Below, piece by piece: positions 44,795 through 53,024 of a stretch of 64,000 nucleotides of DNA. The notes under the pieces are model-generated. The model was not told the DNA's origin, did not search any database, and worked only from the letters and a program-made list of their open reading frames with translations. The DNA is taken from the NCBI RefSeq assembly GCF_900187965.1, contig NZ_FZNL01000003.1, forward strand, positions 124,001-188,000. Reading direction: 5' to 3'. The translations under genes and the position numbers were made by a program. This DNA comes from Flavobacterium sp. ov086. GTDB taxonomy: Bacteria > Bacteroidota > Bacteroidia > Flavobacteriales > Flavobacteriaceae. Every line of letters begins with the position of its first letter. Within the stretch, counting starts at the first letter, position 1.

Positions 44795-45226
44795 CTATTT
44801 CTTCTCAGCATTTCTAAGACTTGGTTTTCTGTAAAATAAATATCTTAAAACCAAGGTGTAAAACGCAAAAATAGAAGTCGTTAAAGTCCCTACTACAAAT
44901 AGAAACTCGGTTTGCGACAAAATAAAGAATTTATACGATGCTCCTAAACCGTGCAAAAGAATTACAATAGCGATGAAAATAGCCCATCGTGACGAAAAAA
45001 CAAAAGCTTTCTTAGCGTTTTCCTGTCTCAGCTTCCGTTCAGAACTTTCGTTTGCCTGTTCGATTTCAAATCTTTTTAGTTCAATATATTCCGAGTGGCT
45101 TTTTGGATCATAAGGTCTCATCAAATGATCTTCCTTTTCTGCCTCTTTCGTTACATCCTTTGGAACATTAATGATGTCGTTTCCTAAAGCACTATCCGTC
45201 AATTTTTCTGCTAGAGTTCTTTCCAT
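44795..45226 (-). CDS. Two-helix membrane protein, candidate toxin partner of Panacea protein
   Basis: This 143-residue protein has a charged, coiled-coil-prone N-terminal half (YIELKRFEIEQANESSERKLRQENAKK) and two membrane helices (about 78-94 and 103-123). Its start codon overlaps the stop of the Panacea-domain gene (TAATG). Panacea antitoxins are known to neutralise diverse toxins, including membrane-active ones, so this is a plausible toxin. No sequence match to a known toxin was recognised. Confidence 0.55.
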   Translation of the reverse strand: MERTLAEKLTDSALGNDIINVPKDVTKEAEKEDHLMRPYDPKSHSEYIELKRFEIEQANESSERKLRQENAKKAFVFSSRWAIFIAIVILLHGLGASYKFFILSQTEFLFVVGTLTTSIFAFYTLVLRYLFYRKPSLRNAEKK

Positions 45227-45675
45227 TAAGTATTTAATTTTTCCTTGTAGTATTCTTTAATTAAATCATTTCCAATCACAACATCATGCGTACCGTCCCA
45301 GGTTTGCGACCATGGACTTCCCTCTTCATGCGTCAACGCCGAAAGCTGTAAACCAGATAGATTTTTATAATTGTCCCAGATTTTTTTCAAAAACTCTTTA
45401 TCTTCTTCCTGCAATGGAGTTTTAGCAGAAATACTAAGCAACAACGGATCAACATTATCCTTACCAAACATTCGGATCGAATAATACAAATCAGGAATAA
45501 CCGAACCGTATTTCCATGCCTGTACTTGATTTTCGAAAAGAGGATTTCCTGTAATTCCCAAATACCAGCCATGCGAAATATAAGTCAGCTTCAGCAATTT
45601 CATAGGATCAAGTCCCTGACCTTCTTCTTTAGCCAACTCCACAAAATAATTTGCTATATCAAAACAATTATACAT
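45226..45675 (-). CDS. Panacea-domain (DUF4065, SocA/GepA-like) protein, candidate antitoxin
   Basis: This 149-residue protein starts FDIANYFVELAKEEGQGLDPMKLLKLTYISHGWYLG, then has QAWKYGSVIPDLYYSIRMFG and SALTHEEGSPWSQTW. These are hallmark blocks of the DUF4065/Panacea family. Such proteins act as antitoxins or as proteolytic adaptors (SocA). The overlapping downstream gene encodes a small membrane protein, so a two-gene toxin-antitoxin pair is likely. Confidence 0.85.
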   Translation of the reverse strand: MYNCFDIANYFVELAKEEGQGLDPMKLLKLTYISHGWYLGITGNPLFENQVQAWKYGSVIPDLYYSIRMFGKDNVDPLLLSISAKTPLQEEDKEFLKKIWDNYKNLSGLQLSALTHEEGSPWSQTWDGTHDVVIGNDLIKEYYKEKLNT

Positions 45676-45807
45676 TTTTTGTAGGTTTAGTTATTCGTTC
45701 TTCTCACAAACATACTAAAAACAAATCAATTACAAAGTTTCTAATAATTAAGTTCAAGACAACAGTAAAACAAATTAGAAAAAATAATTTATGATAAATA
45801 ATTTGGG

Positions 45808-45900
45808 TGTTCCCTCCGGTCGGGCTATCCGCTATATCTTTTTTATGGCAGAAAAAGCCATAAAAAAGGATACCGCTCCTATCCCTAACGCAGACTTGGG
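45808..45900. repeat. REP-like hairpin repeat (GGGCTATCC family)
   Basis: It holds CGGGCTATCCGCTATATC, a hairpin CTTTTTTATGGC/GCCATAAAAAAGG, then ATACCGCTCCTATCCC. It is related to 27933-28012 and to the pair at 52822 and 58678. Confidence 0.75.
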
Positions 45901-45949
45901 TAAATAGAAATGTCCGTTATAATTAAACCAAAAGAAATACATAGTGAGA

Positions 45950-46002
45950 TTGCTTCGTTCCTCGCAATAACGTAGCATGTGTCTTTGCGAGGAACGAAGC
46001 AA
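45950..46002. repeat. Perfect 18-base inverted repeat (TTGCTTCGTTCCTCGCAA)
   Basis: Arms 45950-45967 and 45985-46002 are exact complements with a 17-base loop. The GC content exceeds that of its surroundings. Confidence 0.85.
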
Positions 46003-46035
46003 CCATATTAGAAAAATTAATCATTATTGACATTT

Positions 46036-46169
46036 GACTAGCCGTGGGTTTCAACCCACGGAATATCGAATAAATCTATCTTGGCTTTAGCCAAATATGC
46101 TTAACAATTTGGCTAAGGCCATTATATTTTGAAATTAAAAAACCGTTGGTTAAAACCAACGGCTAGTCA
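46036..46169. repeat. Composite nested hairpin repeat (GACTAGCCGT family)
   Basis: GACTAGCC (46036-46043) and GGCTAGTC (46161-46168) are inverted ends. Inside are the hairpins CCGTGGGTTTCAACCCACGG and CCGTTGGTTAAAACCAACGG and a central TTTAGCCAAATATG...TTTGGCTAA pairing. Together with its neighbours it fills the 538-base gap 45676-46213, which has no gene. A half-copy of the GTGAAATTCGTGGC family lies at 46172-46207. Confidence 0.8.
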
Positions 46170-46213
46170 TATAATTAATTCGTGAAAATTTGTGAAATTC
46201 GTGGCAAAAAAAC

Positions 46214-47290
46214 CTAGTGCTCCCCATACCCAATATCATCCATCTTCCCGCTAAAAACACGGTATTGAATAATAAAGTAAACAATCACTAAAAACAAAGC
46301 AACAAAAAACCAGCTCATTCCGGCGTTTAAACCGTATTCTCCCGCCGCTGTGTTATAAATCGTTAAAGATGGATTTACATTATTGGTCGAAGGCAAAACA
46401 TTCGGAAAAATCGAAACAGCTGTTGAGGCAAATCCACCAACCAGAAACAAAGTCGAAAATATAAATCCGTGACCGTCTTTTTTATACGAACGAACTTTGA
46501 ACAAACCTACAATTCCAACAAAAGTCATTAGAGGAAAAAACCAAAGAATTGGATTTTCTATAAAGTTATGAAATGGCTGAGGTTCGATAAAATGCCAAAT
46601 TTGCAGTGAAATAAAAACTAATATCAAAAGAACAATATTCAGTTTAAAAACCACATTTTTAAGTTGGGTATTTAACGAAGAATTGGTTTTGAAAATAATC
46701 CAATTTGCGCCGTGAATCGTCAAAGCGACAACACTCACAACTCCCAGAAAGAGTGTAAACCAATCGATAATTCCCAATTCATTTGCCTGTGGGCTAAAAG
46801 TTGGATTCCACAAAGGCAAAAAGAAAAAGTGAGCTTCTTGTGTCGAAACGCCATTAGTCACCATTCCGAGATTTACACCGCGAACAATATTCCCCAAAGC
46901 AATCCCAAAGAATAAAGCCAAAAGTAAACTTGCGATTCCAAATGCTTTATCCCAAATCGATTCCCACATTGGATGATGAACCTGACCGCGCATTTCTAAA
47001 CCAATGGCACGGAAAATTAAAAGCCATAAAATCATAATCAAAGGCAGATAAAATCCGCTGAAAGAAGATGCATATAAAGTTGGAAAAGCAAAAAATAAAA
47101 CTCCTCCGGCAGCAATTATCCAAACTTCATTGGCATCCCAAAACGGACCAATGGCACTCGTAATTGCTTTTTTATCTTTTTCTGTTTTGGCAAAAAATAA
47201 ATGAATAATTCCTGCCCCAAAATCATAACCGTCTAAGACAATATAAACGGCTAGAATTCCCATTAAAACTACGTACCAAAAAAATTCCAT
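46214..47290 (-). CDS. cydB: Cytochrome bd ubiquinol oxidase subunit II
   Basis: This 358-residue protein has about eight membrane helices, an N-terminal YIVLDGYDFGAGI signature and PFWDANEVWIIAAGG. Together with CydA it reduces oxygen at the inner membrane with high affinity. It starts two bases after the cydA stop. Confidence 0.95.
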   Translation of the reverse strand: MEFFWYVVLMGILAVYIVLDGYDFGAGIIHLFFAKTEKDKKAITSAIGPFWDANEVWIIAAGGVLFFAFPTLYASSFSGFYLPLIMILWLLIFRAIGLEMRGQVHHPMWESIWDKAFGIASLLLALFFGIALGNIVRGVNLGMVTNGVSTQEAHFFFLPLWNPTFSPQANELGIIDWFTLFLGVVSVVALTIHGANWIIFKTNSSLNTQLKNVVFKLNIVLLILVFISLQIWHFIEPQPFHNFIENPILWFFPLMTFVGIVGLFKVRSYKKDGHGFIFSTLFLVGGFASTAVSIFPNVLPSTNNVNPSLTIYNTAAGEYGLNAGMSWFFVALFLVIVYFIIQYRVFSGKMDDIGYGEH

Positions 47291-47292
47291 AC

Positions 47293-48636
47293 TTATATAT
47301 TTTCAGTTATGACTTCTTGATGAGGTCCTTTATTTATAATTTTTCCAATCAAAAGCAAAAACAACATTCCCAGTAAAAGATACAATCCAATAAAACCCAG
47401 CAAAGTAAACAAGGTATTTCCGGAAGAAACTGTTGGCGATGCTCCGGCGGCAGTTCGTAATAAATTATAAACCAGCCAAGGTTGTCTGCCTAATTCGGCG
47501 GTGTACCAGCCTGTCGTATTAGCAATGTACGGAAATGGCATCATAAACATAAGCGACCATAAAATCCATTTGGTTTCGAATAATTTCCCTCTAATCAATT
47601 GAAAAAGAGAAATCAGCATCAAACCGATGAATACAGTTCCGAGTCCTACCATAATATGATACGCATAATACAATCCTGAAATATTGGTTGGATGCAAATC
47701 TTCTTCGAATTGATCTAAACCTTTAATTTCCTGATTCCAATTTCCGTAAGTAAGGAAACTCAGGATATTTGGAACGGCAATTTTATTGTCCAGTTTTTTG
47801 TCTTTTACATCGGGCTGACCGATTAAAACAATTTCGGAACCTTTTTGTTCGGTATGAAAAATTCCTTCCATTCCGGCAAAAGTTACAGGTTGGTATTTTA
47901 CGACGTTTTTAGCCAGTAAATCTCCCGTTGGAACTGCCACAATTATACTCGAAATCAATCCGAAGATCACGCCTGTTTTAAGAAATAATTTTCCAAAATA
48001 AACATTCTTTTTACTCAGAATATAAAAAGCTCCAATTCCCGCCACAACAAATGAACTCGTAACTAATGAAGCTGCCTGATTGTGTAAATAAGATGGCCAC
48101 AACCACGGATTCAGGAATAAAGCCTGGAAATTATTCAGCACAAATTTTCCGTTTTCAAGGATTTCGTAACCTACAGGATTCTGCATCCACGAATGTGTAG
48201 CTATAATTAAAAATCCGCTTGCCCAGGAACCAATGCAAATTAGTAAGCCGGTTACAAAATGCCATTTATGTCCAAGGAGTTTTTCTCCAAATAAAAATAT
48301 TCCAAGAAATGAGGATTCTAAGAAGAATGAAAACATTCCTTCCATTGCCAAAGTCTGACCGATGATTCCACCGGTTAATTCAGAGAATTTTGCCCAATTG
48401 GTTCCAAATTGAAACTCCATAGGAATTCCCGTAACAACGCCCATTGCAAAATTAAGGGCAAAAATTTTCATCCAGAAATGCGTGGCGTGATTGTATTGTT
48501 CATTTTGAGTTTTAAGATATTTCCACTTGAAGTAAACAATGATCAGCGAAAGCCCCATTGTAAGTTGCGGAAAAAGATAATGAAAAGTAATTGTGAAGGC
48601 GAATTGCATTCGGTCATAAAAAAGCATTTCTTCCAT
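47293..48636 (-). CDS. cydA: Cytochrome bd ubiquinol oxidase subunit I
   Basis: This 447-residue protein has heme ligand His19 in TITFHYLFPQLTMG, a conserved GRQPW quinol-oxidase motif (AELGRQPWLVYN) and multiple membrane helices. It is the short Q-loop type. A TAAATTTG -7 box is at 48663-48670 on the minus strand. A weak operator-like dyad lies at 48715-48728. It is the first gene of the cydAB operon. Confidence 0.96.
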   Translation of the reverse strand: MEEMLFYDRMQFAFTITFHYLFPQLTMGLSLIIVYFKWKYLKTQNEQYNHATHFWMKIFALNFAMGVVTGIPMEFQFGTNWAKFSELTGGIIGQTLAMEGMFSFFLESSFLGIFLFGEKLLGHKWHFVTGLLICIGSWASGFLIIATHSWMQNPVGYEILENGKFVLNNFQALFLNPWLWPSYLHNQAASLVTSSFVVAGIGAFYILSKKNVYFGKLFLKTGVIFGLISSIIVAVPTGDLLAKNVVKYQPVTFAGMEGIFHTEQKGSEIVLIGQPDVKDKKLDNKIAVPNILSFLTYGNWNQEIKGLDQFEEDLHPTNISGLYYAYHIMVGLGTVFIGLMLISLFQLIRGKLFETKWILWSLMFMMPFPYIANTTGWYTAELGRQPWLVYNLLRTAAGASPTVSSGNTLFTLLGFIGLYLLLGMLFLLLIGKIINKGPHQEVITENI

Positions 48637-48774
48637 AGTGGTATTTTATTTATGAAGTCCCACAAATTTACCCATTAAAACCCGAAATTCCTGCCTTAAA
48701 AAAAAGTTTATCGCTCAACATTTGTTAAACTTTTCAACAAATTTAAAAGTGCAAATCACACTTATGTCTACCAG

Positions 48775-48809
48775 AACTTTGTCAAAGTTTGAAACTTTGA
48801 CAAAGTTTT
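48775..48809. repeat. CTTTGTCAAAG-type hairpin, probable terminator of the HD gene
   Basis: AACTTTGTCAAAGTTT, one-base loop, AAACTTTGACAAAGTT. It lies 14 bases past the minus-strand HD hydrolase stop; copies of the same family are at 44759 and 58883. Confidence 0.7.
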
Positions 48810-48822
48810 CGATACTTAAATT

Positions 48823-49416
48823 TTACTCATTCTTCAAGATGCCTTTTTCGACGCTTTCGTTTATTAAACCTTCGGCGTAGCTCCATAAAGACCGAGAACC
48901 TTCTTTTATAACGCTCTTTTTTTCGTAGACTTTATTATAACCAACGCCAAATTCTTTCCAGGTTCCACCATTGTTAGACGTATTTTGCAATAAAGGTTCT
49001 AGTCTGTCCATAGATTTTGCAAACTTAGCTTCGTTAGTTTCTCCTGCTTCAAATTCTTCCCAAATTGAAATCAATTCATCTGCTTGGTTTTTAGGCAATA
49101 ATCCAAAAATACGATTTGCTGCTAATCGTTCTTGTTCCGTATTATCATGGTTTATTTGCGAATCATATAAAAAAATATCTCCGGCGTCGATTTCGACTAT
49201 ATCATGTATCAAAACCATTTTTACCACTTTCAAAACATCAACCGGTTCATTTGAATGTTCTGCCAAAACAATCGCCATCAAAGCCAAATGCCAACTGTGT
49301 TCAGCATCATTTTCATGTCGGTCGCTATTAAAAAGCTTTGTTTTACGCTGAATGTATTTTACTTTATCAATCTCTTTTATAAAAGCAATTTGATTCAATA
49401 AATCTTCTGTGTTCAT
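48823..49416 (-). CDS. HD-domain phosphohydrolase (YfbR/HDDC2-like)
   Basis: This 197-residue protein has the metal-binding HD motif spread over ENDAEHSWHLALMAI and VLIHDIVEIDAGD, plus a DRLEPLLQN block with the last Asp. This pattern is typical of 5'-deoxynucleotidases such as YfbR and HDDC2, which act on deoxynucleoside monophosphates. The substrate is inferred from family only. Confidence 0.85.
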   Translation of the reverse strand: MNTEDLLNQIAFIKEIDKVKYIQRKTKLFNSDRHENDAEHSWHLALMAIVLAEHSNEPVDVLKVVKMVLIHDIVEIDAGDIFLYDSQINHDNTEQERLAANRIFGLLPKNQADELISIWEEFEAGETNEAKFAKSMDRLEPLLQNTSNNGGTWKEFGVGYNKVYEKKSVIKEGSRSLWSYAEGLINESVEKGILKNE

Positions 49417-49579
49417 ATCAATGATTTTTGTAGAGTTGTAAAATTACGCAGATTATTCTTTTTACCATATAAGTTATATAAGTTCATTTTAGCTTTGCGC
49501 ATAATTAAAGTCTACCTTAAATTCACTTATATCACTTATATGGTGAAATTTTTGTTTTTTACACAAAAATCTAATTTCT

Positions 49580-49623
49580 GTAACATTAGTCACTTATTTT
49601 AAGAAAAAACTAGGCTACCTTTG
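49580..49623 (+). promoter_or_regulatory. Crp/Fnr-type operator and -7 box of the MBL-rhodanese operon
   Basis: GTAACATTAGTCAC (49580-49593) is the inverted match of the dyad at 43895 (12 of 14 bases). TACCTTTG (49616-49623) is a perfect -7 box whose first base is 29.5 from the dyad centre, identical to the TauE/SafE promoter. This spacing fits activation from near -42. Confidence 0.7.
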
Positions 49624-49650
49624 TATTCCCTTATTTTTAGAATACATATC

Positions 49651-51066
49651 ATGAAAATAGAACAAATTTACACCGGATGTCTAGCGCAAGGTGCTTATTA
49701 TATTACTTCAAATGGCGAAGCGGCCATTATTGATCCGCTTAGAGAAATTCAACCTTATCTTGATCGTTTAGAACGTGATCAGGTTAAATTGAAATATATT
49801 TTTGAAACGCATTTCCACGCTGATTTTGTTTCAGGTCATATCGATTTGAGCAAAGAAACTCAGGCACCAATTGTTTACGGACCAAATGCAGCTTGCGAAT
49901 TTGATTGTATTTCTGCTAAGGACGGACAAGAATTTAAGATCGGAAATATTACTATAAAAGCGTTGCATACTCCGGGACATACTATGGAAAGCACAACGTA
50001 TTTATTGATTGACGAAAACGGAAAAGATTACGCGATTTTCTCTGGAGATACTTTATTTATTGGTGATGTTGGCCGTCCTGATTTGGCTCAAAAAGCTGCT
50101 GGAATGACCCAAGATCAATTGGCTGGGATTTTATTTCATTCTTTAAGAGATAAAATCATGACTCTTGCAGATGATGTAACCGTTTATCCTGCGCATGGTG
50201 CAGGAAGTGCTTGTGGAAAAAACATGAGCAAGGAAACAGTTTCGACTATCGGAAATCAAAAAGCTACTAATTATGCTTTGCGCGCAAACATGACCGAAGC
50301 CGAATTTATTACTGAAGTTACGGATGGTTTATTGCCTCCGCCAGCTTATTTTAGTATGAATGTGGCGATGAATAAAGGCGGTTACGAAAGTTTCGAATCG
50401 GTTTTGCATAACGGAATGAAAGCTATTAAAGCAGAAGAATTTGAGGCTGTTGCCGAAGAAACCGGAGCTTTAATTTTAGACACCAGAAAAAGTGGCGATT
50501 TCTACAAAGGTTTTATTCCGCAATCAATTAATATAGGGATCAATGGAGATTTTGCTCCGTGGGTTGGAACTTTAGTTGCCGATGTAAAACAACCTATTAT
50601 ATTAGTAACAGAAAATGGTCTTGAAGAAGAAACTGTAACTCGTTTAAGCCGTGTAGGTTTTGACTCGATTATCGGACATCTTGAAGGTGGTTTTGAAGCT
50701 TGGGAAAAAGCAGGTTTCGAAATTGATACGGTGAACCGAATTTCGGCAGATCAATTTGCATCTGAATTTAAACCTCAAGAAAATAAAGTAATCGACATTC
50801 GTAAAGAAACCGAATACAGCGCTGAACATATTGATGAAGCTTACAACAAACCACTTGCTTTTATTAATGACTGGGTAAAAGACATTAACCCAAATGAGCA
50901 TTTTTATTTGCATTGCGCGGGAGGATATCGCAGTATGATTGCAGCTTCGATCTTGCAAGCTCGCGGTTTCAGAAATTTCACCGAAATTGAAGGTGGTTTT
51001 GGAGCAATTGCAAAAACGAATATTCCAAAATCAGATTTCGTTTGTCAAAGTAAGGTATTAAAGTAA
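49651..51066 (+). CDS. Metallo-beta-lactamase fold persulfide dioxygenase-like protein with two rhodanese domains
   Basis: The start is set at MKIEQIYTGCLAQGAYYI (471 residues). The MBL domain has THFHADFVSGH (His54, His56, Asp58, His63), HTPGHT and SGDTLFIGDVGRPDL, matching the ETHE1/persulfide dioxygenase group. Two rhodanese domains follow (about 265-365 and 370-470). The second has the active loop LHCAGGYRS. The first has VTENGLEEET at that position and no Cys, so it is catalytically dead. It probably oxidises glutathione or protein persulfides. It leads the operon with two YeeE/YedE genes. Confidence 0.92.
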   Translation: MKIEQIYTGCLAQGAYYITSNGEAAIIDPLREIQPYLDRLERDQVKLKYIFETHFHADFVSGHIDLSKETQAPIVYGPNAACEFDCISAKDGQEFKIGNITIKALHTPGHTMESTTYLLIDENGKDYAIFSGDTLFIGDVGRPDLAQKAAGMTQDQLAGILFHSLRDKIMTLADDVTVYPAHGAGSACGKNMSKETVSTIGNQKATNYALRANMTEAEFITEVTDGLLPPPAYFSMNVAMNKGGYESFESVLHNGMKAIKAEEFEAVAEETGALILDTRKSGDFYKGFIPQSINIGINGDFAPWVGTLVADVKQPIILVTENGLEEETVTRLSRVGFDSIIGHLEGGFEAWEKAGFEIDTVNRISADQFASEFKPQENKVIDIRKETEYSAEHIDEAYNKPLAFINDWVKDINPNEHFYLHCAGGYRSMIAASILQARGFRNFTEIEGGFGAIAKTNIPKSDFVCQSKVLK

Positions 51067-51154
51067 AAAGTAACAAAGGTACAGAGTTACAAAGCGACAA
51101 AGGTTTTAGCCTTTGAACCTTTGAACCTTTGCCTCTTAGAACCTAAAAAATAAA

Positions 51155-51724
51155 ATGAGTTTACTAGAAATCATAAAAGAACCTTGGCCTTGGTACGTTG
51201 CAGGTCCGTTAATTGGATTAACAGTTCCTATTTTGTTGATTGTCGGAAATAAATCTTTCGGGATTAGTTCCTCATTGCGACATATTTGTGCCGCATGTAT
51301 TCCGGCGAATATTTCCTTTTTTAAATACGATTGGAAAAAAGAAAGCTGGAATTTATTTTTCGTTTTCGGAATTTTCCTTGGCGGAATGATCGCAGCTTAC
51401 TTTTTATCAAATCCAAATGCGGTTGAGATTACACCGCAACTTTCAGAGCAATTAGCTGGTTACGGAATCACTGATCATTCAGGATTATTGCCAAAAGAAC
51501 TTTTCTCGTGGGAAAGTTTATTCACACTTCGTGGCTTTATTATGATTGTTGTTGGTGGATTTATGGTTGGTTTTGGAACACGTTATGCAGGCGGATGTAC
51601 AAGTGGACATGCAATTATGGGAATTTCAAACTTGCAATGGCCTTCATTGGTAGCTACAATCTGTTTTATGATTGGTGGTTTTATTATGGCGAATTTGATT
51701 CTTCCATATATTCTTTCACTTTAG
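51155..51724 (+). CDS. YeeE/YedE family sulfur transporter subunit (larger)
   Basis: This 189-residue protein has about four membrane segments, with the family motif GTRYAGGCTSGHAIMG carrying the conserved Cys that relays thiosulfate in characterised YeeE. An earlier Cys pair sits in RHICAACIPANI. It lies 88 bases after the MBL-rhodanese gene and 28 before its partner. In Bacteroidota the YeeE function is split into two small proteins, as here. Confidence 0.92.
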   Translation: MSLLEIIKEPWPWYVAGPLIGLTVPILLIVGNKSFGISSSLRHICAACIPANISFFKYDWKKESWNLFFVFGIFLGGMIAAYFLSNPNAVEITPQLSEQLAGYGITDHSGLLPKELFSWESLFTLRGFIMIVVGGFMVGFGTRYAGGCTSGHAIMGISNLQWPSLVATICFMIGGFIMANLILPYILSL

Positions 51725-51752
51725 ATATTCTTTCACTTTAAAAATTTCAAAA

Positions 51753-52232
51753 ATGAATAATTTAGAAAATAAAAACACAGATACAGAAGGAATTAACGGA
51801 AGCCAATTGAAAGATTCCGGATTCTCAAACCTGAAATATCTAATCGTTGGAATCTTTTTTGGAATCGTATTCGTAAAAGCCGAAATCATTAGTTGGTTTC
51901 GTATTCAGGAAATGTTTCAATTGCAATCTTTCTTTATGTATGGCGTAATTGGAAGTGCTGTTGTAGTTGGAATAATCTCAGTTCAGATCATTAAAAGATT
52001 CAACATAAAAACCATTCAAGGCGAAAAAATCGAAATTCAGCCTAAAACATTTAGCAAAGGTCAAATTTACGGCGGATTATTATTCGGTTTTGGCTGGGCA
52101 ATAACCGGAGCTTGTCCCGGACCTCTTTTTGCTCAAATTGGAACCGGAGTTACTGTAATTGTTGTAACTCTTGTAAGTGCTATCGCCGGAACTTGGTTTT
52201 ACGGTCTTATAAAAGATAAATTACCTCATTAA
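51753..52232 (+). CDS. YeeE/YedE family sulfur transporter subunit (DUF6691-like)
   Basis: This 159-residue protein has about four membrane segments, with the conserved Cys motif FGWAITGACPGPLFAQIG. It pairs with the gene 28 bases upstream to form a complete thiosulfate-type pore. A GNAT gene follows four bases later, so it may share the transcript. Confidence 0.9.
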   Translation: MNNLENKNTDTEGINGSQLKDSGFSNLKYLIVGIFFGIVFVKAEIISWFRIQEMFQLQSFFMYGVIGSAVVVGIISVQIIKRFNIKTIQGEKIEIQPKTFSKGQIYGGLLFGFGWAITGACPGPLFAQIGTGVTVIVVTLVSAIAGTWFYGLIKDKLPH

Positions 52233-52236
52233 AAAA

Positions 52237-52746
52237 ATGAATACATTATTATTACGAAAAGCAAATCTTTCAGAAGTACCTCAAATTTGGGAAATTATAC
52301 AAGATGCTATCGAACAAAGACGACTAGAAGGAAGTAAACAATGGCAAGATGGTTATCCAAATGAACTGTCGATTGAAAATGATATAAATAATGGTTACGG
52401 TTTCGTACTAACCGAAAACGAATCTATTTTATGTTATGCCGCCATTATTTTCGACATAGAACCCGCTTACGAAGACATAGAAGGCAAATGGCTTACTAAT
52501 GGTGATTATGCTGTTGTACATCGTGTAGCAGTTTCAAAATTGACAAAAGGAAAAGGCATTGCAACAAAACTTTTTCAAAACGTAGAAGGTTTATGTCTCG
52601 AACACAATATATATAGTATAAAAGTAGATACTAACTTTGACAATGTTCCGATGTTGAAAATTTTAGACAAATTAGATTATACCTATTGTGGCGAAGTATA
52701 TTTTAGAGGTGCAGCACGAAAAGCATATGAAAAAAAATTAGTTTAA
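52237..52746 (+). CDS. GNAT-family N-acetyltransferase
   Basis: This 169-residue protein has an acetyl-CoA binding loop (VHRVAVSKLTKGKGIATKLFQNVE) and a C-terminal LDKLDYTYCGEVYFRGAARKAYEKKL typical of the family. The substrate is unknown. It starts four bases after the YeeE/YedE gene and ends before a strong terminator, so it is the last gene of the sulfur operon on sequence grounds. Confidence 0.87.
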   Translation: MNTLLLRKANLSEVPQIWEIIQDAIEQRRLEGSKQWQDGYPNELSIENDINNGYGFVLTENESILCYAAIIFDIEPAYEDIEGKWLTNGDYAVVHRVAVSKLTKGKGIATKLFQNVEGLCLEHNIYSIKVDTNFDNVPMLKILDKLDYTYCGEVYFRGAARKAYEKKLV

Positions 52747-52779
52747 AGTTGTAGAACTTTAAAACTACTTCATATAGAA

Positions 52780-52816
52780 AAAAACCCGACAAGTTTTAAA
52801 AACTTGTCGGGTTTTT
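52780..52816 (+). terminator. Terminator of the sulfur operon
   Basis: AAAACCCGACAAGTTTT and its complement, ending in T5. A nearly identical hairpin follows the glycerol operon at 58632. Confidence 0.88.
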
Positions 52817-52821
52817 CATTT

Positions 52822-52950
52822 TTATTATTAGGGCGTGCCACCATCGCGATAAGAGGGCAAAATTACTAAACGCATATACGCCCTCTTATCGCCATGCTGT
52901 CGGGCTATCCATACTGCTTCGGCAGTTTACTCCTATCCCTCACGCGAGCA
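52822..52950 (+). repeat. Inverted flank of the glycerol locus, left copy
   Basis: This 129-base unit starts TTATTATTAGGGCGTGCCAC and ends CTATCCCTCACGCGAGC. It matches the reverse complement of 58678-58801 at roughly 85% by eye. Internal hairpins are GATAAGAGGGC/GCCCTCTTATC and CTGCTTCGGCAG. Confidence 0.85.
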
Positions 52951-52960
52951 AACAGTATAA

Positions 52961-53001
52961 AAAAAACCCGATAAATTTCCAGAACTTATCGGGGTTATTT
53001 T
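52961..53001 (-). terminator. Terminator of the DeoR-family regulator gene
   Basis: Minus strand: CCCCGATAAGTT, loop CTGG, AAATTTATCGGG and T run, 24 bases after the stop. Confidence 0.85.
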
Positions 53002-53024
53002 TGACAATGAAGTCTGTTTTTATA

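Noticed and set aside
45808..46207. Possible CRISPR array
   Set aside because: The repeats are hairpins of different families without regular spacers, and no cas genes are near.
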